This document shows positions 7,126 to 12,420 of a DNA stretch of 12,420 nt, in pieces. Under the pieces are notes generated by a model. It made no database searches and had not been told where the DNA came from. It was given only the letters and a program-made list of their open reading frames with translations. The first letter of the stretch is position 1, and every line of letters begins with the position of its first letter. Origin of the DNA: an uncultured bacterium (lineage in GTDB: Bacteria; Methylomirabilota; Methylomirabilia; Rokubacteriales; CSP1-6); NCBI GenBank assembly GCA_946479205.1, contig CAMLFJ010000037.1:1-12420 (forward strand), in the 5' to 3' direction. The translations under genes were made by a program, and so were the position numbers.

Positions 7126-8151
7126 ATGGCCGCGCCGAAGATCGCTGCCGTCGCGACCGCCACTCCCCCCTGGCGCTACGACCAGGCCACCGTTCTCCGC
7201 ATGTCCGGCTACGACGATCCGCGCCGCATGGGCTTCTTCAACAATAGCCTGATCGAGACCCGCCACCTTTATATGGACCCGCAGACGTTCACGCCCGACG
7301 AGAGCGTGGATCAGCTCAACGAGCGCTGGCGTCGCGGGGCGGTGGAAGTGGGCAAGGCGGCGGTGGCGCGGGCGATCGAGCGGGCGGGGTGGCAGCGGGA
7401 GGACGTGGACTTTCTCGCCACCACCACCTGCACCGGGCGCGTGTGCCCGAGCCTCGACGCGCAGATCATCAACGAGCTCGGCCTCAAGCCCACGATCCAG
7501 CGCGTGCACGTGGGCGATACCGGCTGCGCCAGCGCGATGGTGGCGATGCAGCAGGTGTCCAATCACCTGCGCGCGTTCCCCGAGCATCGCGCGGTGATGG
7601 TGGCGGTGGAGATCTGCTCGGCGGCCTACTTCCTCGACGACCGGCTCGAGAGCGCGGTGGCGCACGCCATCTTCGCGGACGGGGCGGGGGCGATCGCGAT
7701 CAGCACCGAGGCGGCGGGGCCGGAGATCGTCGAACACCGGACGATGTTCCGCTCCGAGCACCTGGGGGCGATGGGCTTCGAGTACCCGGGCGGGCGGCCG
7801 CGGGTGGTCCTGTCCAAGGACGTGCGGCGTATCGGCGCGGGGATGATGAAGGAGATGGCCGACGCGCTGCTCGCCTCGCACGGGCTCAAGAAGGAAGACA
7901 TCGCGCACTTCGTGCTGCACTCGGCGGGGCGCCGGGTGATCGAGCAGGTGGGCAAGCTGATGGAGCTCGACGAGAGCCGGCTCGTGCACTCGCGGAACGT
8001 GCTGCAGCAGTACGGGAACATGTCCTCCGCCACCGTGGTCTTCGTGCTCGACGACCTGCTGCGCTCGCGCGAGCCGGCGCCGGGGGACTGGGGCCTCATG
8101 ATCGCGCTCGGGCCGGGCTTCGCGGCCGAGGGCGCGCTGCTCCGCTGGTAG
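7126..8151 (+). CDS. Type III polyketide synthase (chalcone/stilbene synthase family)
   Basis: A 341-residue homodimeric ketosynthase that condenses malonyl-CoA units onto an acyl-CoA starter without an acyl carrier protein. The Cys-His-Asn triad is intact: C134 in GDTGCASAM, H265 in VLHSAGRRVI and N298 in QQYGNMSSATVVF. Other family marks are FNNSLIETRHL (38-48), TTTCTGRVCPSLDAQIINEL (99-118) and the C-terminal LGPGFAAEGALLRW, equivalent to the chalcone synthase GPG loop. The protein is a little shorter than plant enzymes (about 390), as is common in bacteria. It is followed one base later by a methyltransferase gene, and then by an FAD oxidoreductase. This resembles Streptomyces srsABC, in which the synthase makes alkylresorcinols from fatty acyl-CoA. 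Starter and ring type (resorcinol or pyrone) cannot be read from sequence; a long-chain acyl starter is inference from context. Confidence 0.94.
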   Translation: MAAPKIAAVATATPPWRYDQATVLRMSGYDDPRRMGFFNNSLIETRHLYMDPQTFTPDESVDQLNERWRRGAVEVGKAAVARAIERAGWQREDVDFLATTTCTGRVCPSLDAQIINELGLKPTIQRVHVGDTGCASAMVAMQQVSNHLRAFPEHRAVMVAVEICSAAYFLDDRLESAVAHAIFADGAGAIAISTEAAGPEIVEHRTMFRSEHLGAMGFEYPGGRPRVVLSKDVRRIGAGMMKEMADALLASHGLKKEDIAHFVLHSAGRRVIEQVGKLMELDESRLVHSRNVLQQYGNMSSATVVFVLDDLLRSREPAPGDWGLMIALGPGFAAEGALLRW

Positions 8152-8152
8152 C

Positions 8153-8875
8153 ATGCCGTTCTTTCCGCCCCTGGCCCGCGCCGCGGGCGTGCTCGAGATC
8201 ATCGACGGCCCGCCCGTCCCCTTCAAGGACATGGCGTGCTGCATGACCGACATCTCGCGGGTCAACGGGCTCTTCGGCGGCCGCATGGTCACGATGGTCC
8301 ACGTCAAGCGGCTGCTCGCCGCGTGGCCCGCCGACCGGCTCGTCACCGTGCTCGACGTGGGCACCGGGGCGGGGGACATCCCGCGCGAGCTGGTGCGCTG
8401 GGCGCGGCGCGAGGGCCGGCGCATCCGCATCTTCGCGCTGGATCGGGACCCGGCCACGCTCCAGATCGCGGCGACGCTGGTGCGCGACTATCCCGAGATC
8501 ACCTTCCTCCGCGGCGACGCGCTCCGCCTGCCGATTCGCGCGGGCGCGGTGGATCTGACGATCTCCGCGATGACGCTGCATCACCTGGAGCCGGACGCGG
8601 GGGTGCAGTACCTGGCCGAGATGAATCGGGCCGCGCGCGTGGGCTTCGTCGTCAACGACCTGGTGCGGAGCCGCCTCGCGCACTGGGTGGTGTGGCTGAT
8701 CACGCGGTTCATCACCCGCGGCGCGATCTCGCGCCACGATGGGCCGCTCTCCGTGAAGCGGTCGTACACGCCGGGCGAGGTGAGCGGGCTCTGCGAGCAG
8801 GCCGGGCTCAAGGACGTCGACGTGGTGCATCACTGGCCGTACTTCCGTTTCTGCGCGGTCCGCGCCAAGCGATGA
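8153..8875 (+). CDS. Class I SAM-dependent methyltransferase (probable polyketide tailoring)
   Basis: A 240-residue Rossmann-fold methyltransferase. SAM-binding motif I is VLDVGTGAGDIP (66-77), the acidic motif II lies in FALDRDPATL, and the motif III/IV region reads LRGDALRLPIRAGAVDLTISA, here seen as LRGDALRLP followed by AVDLTISAMTLHHL. The N-terminal MTDISRVNGLFGG segment resembles a group of small polyketide- or quinone-modifying methyltransferases. The start ATG at 8153 is one base past the synthase stop and has no Shine-Dalgarno of its own, so translation is probably coupled. The stop overlaps the start of the next gene (ATGA). By analogy with SrsB it may methylate a phenolic product of the synthase on carbon or oxygen; this is inference. 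A general quinone-pathway methyltransferase is the main alternative. Confidence 0.9.
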   Translation: MPFFPPLARAAGVLEIIDGPPVPFKDMACCMTDISRVNGLFGGRMVTMVHVKRLLAAWPADRLVTVLDVGTGAGDIPRELVRWARREGRRIRIFALDRDPATLQIAATLVRDYPEITFLRGDALRLPIRAGAVDLTISAMTLHHLEPDAGVQYLAEMNRAARVGFVVNDLVRSRLAHWVVWLITRFITRGAISRHDGPLSVKRSYTPGEVSGLCEQAGLKDVDVVHHWPYFRFCAVRAKR

Positions 8876-10074
8876 CCGACGTCGTGGTCGTCGGCGGCGG
8901 CCCCGCGGGCAGTGCGGCCGCCATCCTGCTGGCCGAGCGCGGGTGGTCCGTCACCTTGCTCGACAAGAGCGCGTTCCCGCGCCCGAAGATCTGCGGGGAG
9001 TACCTCTCGCCCGAGGCCGCGCGCGTGCTCGATCGCCTGGGCGTGCTCAAGGCGGTGGACGCGGCGGGCGCGCAGCCGCTCCACGGCATGCGCATCGTGG
9101 CGCCCGACGGCACCGTGCTCGACGGCGCGTATCCGACCGGCGGCCGGTGGCGCGGGTACCGCGATCACGCGCTCGCGATCCGGCGCGAGGTGTTCGACCG
9201 CATCCTGCTGGAGCGGGCGCGGGCCCTCCCGGTGGACGTGCGCGAGCGGCATCGCGTGACCGGGCTGATCGTGGAGGGCGGTCTCGTGCGGGGCGTGAAG
9301 GCGGAGAATGCGGAGGGCGCGCCGGTGGAGCTGCGGAGCCGGCTGGTGGTGGGCGCCGACGGGCGGGCCTCCGTGGTGGCGCACACGCTCGGCCTCGTGC
9401 GGCCGCACCGGCTACGGCGGATGGCGCTCATCCAGCACGTCAGCGGCATCGAGGGGCTGGACGACCGCGGCGAGATCTACGTGGATCCGCCCGACTACTC
9501 CATCCTGAACCCGGTCGCGCCGGGGATCGTCAACGTGAGCCTGGTGGTGCCGCTCGCGCACGCGAAGCCGTACCGTGCGCGGCTCGAGACCTTCATGGAG
9601 GCGCGGCTGCGTCAGCTCCGCCACGTGCCGGCCCGGCTGGCCGGCATGAAGGCCGAGGGGCCGGTGATGGCCATGGGGCCGCTCGCGTATCGAGTGGGGG
9701 CGCCGCGCGTAGGCGGCGTGCTCCTCGCGGGCGACGCGGCCGGCTTCTACGACCCGTTCACCGGCGAGGGGCTCTACACCGCGCTGCGCTCCGCGGAGCT
9801 GCTGGCGGAGGCGGCGCACCCGGCGCTCACCGCGGGTGATGTGTCGGCGGCCGCGCTCGCGCCCTATGCGCGGGCCAAGCGGGCCGCGTTCGCGGACAAG
9901 GCGCGCGTCACGCAGGCGCTGCAGCTCATCATCGCCCACCGCCGCCTCGCCAACGCCGCCGCGCGCTTCCTCCAGCGCCGCCCCGCCCTCCTCGCCACGC
10001 TCATGGGCGTCATCGGCGACTTCATCCCGCCCCGCCAGATCTGGGGTCAGGTCTTGAAATACGACATTTCGTAG
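8872..10074 (+). CDS. FAD-dependent oxidoreductase, geranylgeranyl reductase/aromatic hydroxylase superfamily
   Basis: A 400-residue flavoprotein. Seen: GGGPAGS (8-14) for ADP binding, D31 at the end of strand 2, the FPRPKICGEYLSP segment (36-47) characteristic of the geranylgeranyl reductase-like branch, VVGADGRAS (159-167), and GDAAGFYDPFTGEGLYTA (287-304), the FAD-ribityl GD motif. Members either reduce isolated double bonds or hydroxylate aromatics. In the srsABC-type setting a phenol hydroxylase giving a hydroquinone/quinone is the favoured inference. The start ATG overlaps the methyltransferase stop by four bases. Odd: the last nine codons (GQVLKYDIS) and the stop lie inside a repeat element, so the native C-terminus may have been replaced when the repeat inserted. 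Confidence 0.93.
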   Translation: MTDVVVVGGGPAGSAAAILLAERGWSVTLLDKSAFPRPKICGEYLSPEAARVLDRLGVLKAVDAAGAQPLHGMRIVAPDGTVLDGAYPTGGRWRGYRDHALAIRREVFDRILLERARALPVDVRERHRVTGLIVEGGLVRGVKAENAEGAPVELRSRLVVGADGRASVVAHTLGLVRPHRLRRMALIQHVSGIEGLDDRGEIYVDPPDYSILNPVAPGIVNVSLVVPLAHAKPYRARLETFMEARLRQLRHVPARLAGMKAEGPVMAMGPLAYRVGAPRVGGVLLAGDAAGFYDPFTGEGLYTALRSAELLAEAAHPALTAGDVSAAALAPYARAKRAAFADKARVTQALQLIIAHRRLANAAARFLQRRPALLATLMGVIGDFIPPRQIWGQVLKYDIS

Positions 10075-10147
10075 GTTGTCAGGCAGGTCGTAGGTCGTCA
10101 GGCAGGGCGCGGCCCGATGGAAATGTCGTAATTCAAGACCTGACCCC
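10043..10147. repeat. 105-bp inverted-repeat element, REP/BIME- or MITE-like, at a convergent gene junction
   Basis: Arms at 10043-10070 and 10120-10147 are 28-bp inverted repeats with one mismatch (at 10059). Each arm begins, read inward, with GGGGTCAGGTCTTGAA. The 49-base centre holds two tandem 19-mers and a small GGGC-GCG-GCCC hairpin (10105-10115). The element encodes the end of the FAD oxidoreductase and stops three bases before the M23 peptidase stop codon. The arm sequence resembles the GGGGTCAGGTCTTG-type repeats I associate with REP-associated Y1 transposases (RAYTs); this is recalled, not searched. GTAG tetranucleotides at 10071 and 10090 would fit REP-type recognition. No transposase is in the window. 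It could act as a two-way terminator or mRNA stabiliser. Confidence 0.8.
10069..10106. repeat. Two tandem 19-bp repeats inside the inverted-repeat element
   Basis: TCGTAGGTTGTCAGGCAGG (10069-10087) is followed directly by TCGTAGGTCGTCAGGCAGG (10088-10106), differing at one base. The first copy contains the TAG stop of the FAD oxidoreductase. Both copies carry GTCAGG, which also occurs in the left arm (10046-10051); its complement CCTGAC is in the right arm. Several alternative foldings are therefore possible. Confidence 0.85.
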
Positions 10148-10150
10148 GGG

Positions 10151-11593
10151 CTAGCGGGCGCGGAGGCGGCGGCGCGGCGAGGGAGCGGGCGCGGGGCGTT
10201 CTTCGCTCGCGCTCGCGGCGGCGGGCTGGTCGGACTGCAGCAGCGGGATATTGGCCTCGCGGAGCGGGCGGCCGACGTGGTCGCGGATCCACTTGCCGTC
10301 CCACCACTCGACCGGGGTGACCGAGACGCCCTGGATGAGCACCTCGAAGTGCAGGTGATCGCCGAGGGCGAGGCCGGTGGCGCCGCTCTTGCCGAGCTCC
10401 TGGCCCTTCTTCACCTCGTCGCCTTCCTTCACCTCGATGCTGGAGAGATGGCCGTAGAGCGTCTGGAGCCCCCAGCCGTGGTCGATCACCACCGTGTTGC
10501 CGTAGATGTTGAGCGGCGCCGCGTAGACGACCACGCCCGCGTTGGCGGCGGGGATGGGGCTGTTCTTCAGTGACGCGAGGTCGTAGCCCAGGTGCACCTG
10601 GGTGTCCACGTCCTTGCCCTGGTAGCGGTAGGTGCGGGTCTCTGCGAAGTTGGAGAACACCTTCGTGTTCCGCGGCTGGATGAACGCGCCCTCGAAGAGC
10701 GGGGTGGGCTTGCTCTTCAGCGCGAGCTTCCGCTTCATCTCCTCGGCTTCCTTCCGCTTGTCGCGGTTCACGGTCAGGAAGGCGGCGAGGAGCTGGTCGG
10801 GCGGGATCTGGCCGCGCTCGGGCAGGAGCTCCGGCATCTTGCTCGCGAGGAACTGCTCGCTCACCTCGATGGTGTCGATCGGGAACCGGCGCGGCCGGAT
10901 GTCCACCGCGAGGGCGCGCGAGACCGCGTTGCCCGCCTCGTCCTGGGCGGTGGCGGTGACCGGGGCGTTGGGGGCCAGGTTCCAGGGCAGCGCGTAGAGC
11001 ACCGCGTGCAGACCGGTGTCGGGCGCGCCCGCGGGGAAGCCGGGGAAGAACATGTCGCCCACGTTGACCCCGACGCGCGCGGCGCCCTTGGCGCGCACCG
11101 CCACCAGTCCGCCGCCGCCGCGGGAGAGATAGCGCGTGGAGGCCAGGATCTCGAGGGTGGGCGGCGTGAAGTCGAGCATGATCGGCACGTTCGCGATCAT
11201 CCGGTCGTCCACGCGGATGGGCCGCCAGAAGCCGTCGCGCGCCCGCACCTCCAGGTTCGCCGCCCCCTCGCGCAGGCCGAGGGTGCCGCCGGCCACGATG
11301 AGCTGCACGCGCTGCTCGTTGCCCGCGGGCCCGCCCGAGAAGGTCTGCTGCGCGACGCTGACGCGGGTGCCGCCCTGGTTGAGCCGGATGTCCACCGACT
11401 CCACCCCGCCGCGGCTGGCCCGCAGGACGAGGGTGATCGGGGTGCGCGCCCCGATGAACTGCGGCACCGGCTGGAACTCCGCGCGCACCGCGGGTACGCT
11501 CTGTCGCCACGCGAGATACCCGACCGCCCCCAGGACGAGCAGGATGGGGATGCCGAGCAAGACCAGCCATACGCGGATGTTCGAGCGCGCCAC
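10151..11593 (-). CDS. M23/LytM-family metallopeptidase, membrane-anchored
   Basis: A 480-residue protein with one N-terminal TM anchor (about 8-29), a beta-rich periplasmic region (about 40-240), a short charged helical linker (about 265-295, NRDKRKEAEEMKRKLALK) and a C-terminal M23 peptidase domain (about 300-440). The zinc-site residues are all present: H334 and D338 in HLGYD, H382 in YGHLSS, and H413/H415 in GDHLHFEV. An active peptidoglycan endopeptidase is therefore likely, rather than an EnvC/NlpD-type inactive activator. The tail (455-480) is Ala/Pro/Arg-rich. GTG 11593 is chosen because it opens directly into the TM anchor; a nearby ATG at 11601 is in another frame. There is no Shine-Dalgarno, and TAACAT lies six bases upstream. 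The N-terminal region is reminiscent of Ig-like or Big domains seen in M23 proteins, but I cannot assign a family. Confidence 0.93.
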   Translation of the reverse strand: MARSNIRVWLVLLGIPILLVLGAVGYLAWRQSVPAVRAEFQPVPQFIGARTPITLVLRASRGGVESVDIRLNQGGTRVSVAQQTFSGGPAGNEQRVQLIVAGGTLGLREGAANLEVRARDGFWRPIRVDDRMIANVPIMLDFTPPTLEILASTRYLSRGGGGLVAVRAKGAARVGVNVGDMFFPGFPAGAPDTGLHAVLYALPWNLAPNAPVTATAQDEAGNAVSRALAVDIRPRRFPIDTIEVSEQFLASKMPELLPERGQIPPDQLLAAFLTVNRDKRKEAEEMKRKLALKSKPTPLFEGAFIQPRNTKVFSNFAETRTYRYQGKDVDTQVHLGYDLASLKNSPIPAANAGVVVYAAPLNIYGNTVVIDHGWGLQTLYGHLSSIEVKEGDEVKKGQELGKSGATGLALGDHLHFEVLIQGVSVTPVEWWDGKWIRDHVGRPLREANIPLLQSDQPAAASASEERPAPAPSPRRRLRAR

Positions 11594-11599
11594 GCGGTC

Positions 11600-11605
11600 A
11601 TGTTA
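11600..11605 (-). promoter_or_regulatory. Possible -10 hexamer for the M23 gene (leaderless start)
   Basis: On the minus strand TAACAT ends six bases before the GTG start. TTGGGC lies 18 bases further upstream as a poor -35. No Shine-Dalgarno is visible. The spacing would place the transcription start at or next to the GTG. Confidence 0.3.
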
Positions 11606-11639
11606 GCAGTCGAGCGCGCCCGTGCCCAAGTTTTGCGCG

Positions 11640-11645
11640 TAGAAT
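11640..11645 (+). promoter_or_regulatory. Possible -10 hexamer TAGAAT giving a leaderless GTG start
   Basis: TAGAAT matches five of six bases of TATAAT and ends seven bases before the GTG at 11653. No Shine-Dalgarno lies between them. No convincing -35 is seen at the expected distance. Confidence 0.4.
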
Positions 11646-11652
11646 CACGCGC

Positions 11653-12114
11653 GTGGCCACCGGCCGAGACTGGGGAAGAACCTTCCGCATCGCGGCCACC
11701 GCGGGCTTCGCGGCCAGCGCGGTGCTCCACCTCGCCACCTTCACCCCGCTCCCGCCCGCCCGCGCGGCCGCCGTCGCCCTGGTGCTGTTGGCGGGCGCCT
11801 TCGCGCTGCTCGCCGCCCTGATCGTGCGCCTCCGCGAGGCGGGCGCCCCCGCGCGCGGCCGGGGCGCGATCCGGATGCTAGAGTGGCGGACGCTCCTGGC
11901 CCTGATCCCGGAAGGACCGCGGCGCACCGCGATGGCGGTGATCGTCTACGTGCTCGTGAACCTGGTGCTCTCGCTCCTCCTGCTGGGCGACGACGGTGTC
12001 GGGAGCGTGCGCCTGCTCTCCGGCCACCTGCTCCTCTTCTACTTGATTCCGCTGATGTATTTCCGGTTCGTGGAACCGCGGCTGCGCGACGGCGGCGGCC
12101 CGTCGCGTCCTTGA
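11653..12114 (+). CDS. Four-TM integral membrane protein, function unknown
   Basis: A 153-residue hydrophobic protein starting with GTG at 11653. Likely TM segments are about 12-30 (IAATAGFAASAVLHLATF), 36-59 (RAAAVALVLLAGAFALLAALIV), 92-112 (TAMAVIVYVLVNLVLSLLLL) and 120-139 (LLSGHLLLFYLIPLMYFRF). An Arg-rich loop lies between the second and third, and there is a short hydrophilic tail. No family is recognised. It is divergent from the M23 gene (59 bases) and 54 bases upstream of nuoL. The nuoL -35 box begins at its stop codon, so nuoL is probably transcribed separately. Codon use and TM pattern support a real gene. Confidence 0.75.
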   Translation: MATGRDWGRTFRIAATAGFAASAVLHLATFTPLPPARAAAVALVLLAGAFALLAALIVRLREAGAPARGRGAIRMLEWRTLLALIPEGPRRTAMAVIVYVLVNLVLSLLLLGDDGVGSVRLLSGHLLLFYLIPLMYFRFVEPRLRDGGGPSRP

Positions 12115-12139
12115 CACCCTGATCCCTTTCCCTTAGAGT
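12111..12139 (+). promoter_or_regulatory. Sigma70-type promoter for nuoL
   Basis: A perfect -35 TTGACA (12111-12116), a 17-base spacer and a -10 TAGAGT (12134-12139, four of six matches) lie upstream of the nuoL ATG at 12169. The -35 overlaps the TGA of the preceding gene. Transcription would begin near 12146, giving a leader of about 23 bases. A small hairpin, CGGGT-TTGC-ACCCG (12144-12157), lies at that position, and no clear Shine-Dalgarno is visible. Confidence 0.6.
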
Positions 12140-12168
12140 GATGCGGGTTTGCACCCGAAACCACACTC

Positions 12169-12420
12169 ATGTCACGACTCGTCTGGCTGATCCCGCTGTT
12201 CCCGCTGATCGGCTCCCTCTTCAACGTGCTCTTCGGGCGGGCCGTCGGTCACAAGGCGCACTGGATCTCGGTGCCGGCGCTCTTCGCCTCGTTCGTGACG
12301 TCGTGCATGGTCTTCGCGCGGGTCTGGACCGGCGAGACGTGGACGGGGGATCTCTTCACCTGGGTGGTCGCGGGCGCCTTCAAGACCGCGGTCACCGCTC
12401 AGGTGGACCAGCTCTCCGCG
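12169..12420 (+). CDS. nuoL: NADH-quinone oxidoreductase subunit L, N-terminal part (runs off right edge)
   Basis: The first 84 codons of the large antiporter-like membrane subunit of respiratory complex I, which carries one of the proton channels. Seen: the opening MSRLVWLIPLFPLIGSLFNV, here cited up to residue 20, a second TM segment (about 32-51, WISVPALFASFVTSCMVFAR), and the typical luminal-side run GDLFTWVVAG followed by VDQLSA. The last matches the family D-x-LS motif that precedes the next helix. The gene continues beyond the window. No nuoK or nuoJ gene precedes it; a small unknown membrane protein and an M23 gene do. The gene is therefore either the head of a split nuo operon or an isolated copy. 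MrpA- or HyfB-type homologues cannot be fully excluded from the N-terminus alone. Confidence 0.85.
   Translation, partial: MSRLVWLIPLFPLIGSLFNVLFGRAVGHKAHWISVPALFASFVTSCMVFARVWTGETWTGDLFTWVVAGAFKTAVTAQVDQLSA

Noticed and set aside
5863..8457. 864-codon minus-strand open frame running through pcp and opposite the polyketide synthase and methyltransferase
   Set aside because: Only the final 215 residues are a real protein (pyroglutamyl peptidase from GTG 6510); the rest is shadow of other genes.
11197..11601. Alternative ATG start at 11601 for the M23 gene
   Set aside because: It lies in a different frame that gives an Arg/Ser-rich shadow; GTG 11593 leads straight into the TM anchor.
10592..11821. 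409-codon plus-strand open frame opposite the M23 gene
   Set aside because: Histidine/arginine/glycine-rich shadow translation without any motif; the M23 frame has a full zinc site.
1..12420. tRNA, rRNA, CRISPR arrays, phage genes or toxin-antitoxin pairs
   Set aside because: None seen by eye: no cloverleaf-like arms with CCA ends, no regularly spaced repeats and no such protein motifs. A covariance-model scan was not possible.

Overview
This is a GC-rich, densely coded bacterial window with short intergenic gaps; the longest stretch without a gene is about 120 bases. It carries 13 recognisable protein genes. The organism looks like a Gram-negative-type soil or subsurface bacterium: it has Sec-exported periplasmic proteins, an inner-membrane-anchored M23 peptidase and a proton-pumping complex I subunit. 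The very high GC, the metagenome-style gene mix (Rieske oxygenase, orphan family-5 solute-binding protein, type III PKS) and the repeat type would fit Candidatus Rokubacteria/Methylomirabilota or a similar lineage. That placement is inference, not proven by the sequence.

Left part (1-2353): a short-chain dehydrogenase-like gene runs off the left edge on the minus strand and is divergent from a periplasmic family-5 ABC solute-binding protein on the plus strand. The SDR keeps its nucleotide-binding motif but lacks the catalytic Tyr-xxx-Lys. The binding protein has no permease or ATPase genes next to it.

Middle minus-strand block (2364-7031), in transcription order: gamma-class carbonic-anhydrase-like hexapeptide protein, pyroglutamyl peptidase, a two-TM small protein, a group A FAD monooxygenase, then the alpha and beta subunits of a Rieske ring-hydroxylating dioxygenase. 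Two junctions use 4-base GTGA stop/start overlaps. The oxygenase genes suggest oxidation of an aromatic compound, but no ferredoxin or reductase for the Rieske enzyme lies in the window.

Plus-strand block (7126-10074): a tight three-gene operon of a type III polyketide synthase, a class I SAM methyltransferase and an FAD oxidoreductase of the geranylgeranyl reductase/hydroxylase superfamily. Gene order and content resemble the Streptomyces srsABC phenolic-lipid/quinone pathway. This is the best candidate for an undescribed natural-product or membrane-lipid pathway here. The operon ends inside a 105-bp repeat element: 28-bp inverted arms flanking two 19-bp tandem repeats. The element supplies the last nine codons of the oxidoreductase and fills the convergent junction with the next gene.

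Right part (10151-12420): an M23/LytM metallopeptidase on the minus strand, divergent from a small four-TM protein, then the 5' end of nuoL behind a good sigma70-type promoter. Both genes at the divergent junction begin with GTG, lack a Shine-Dalgarno and have a -10-like hexamer 6-7 bases upstream, suggesting leaderless transcripts.
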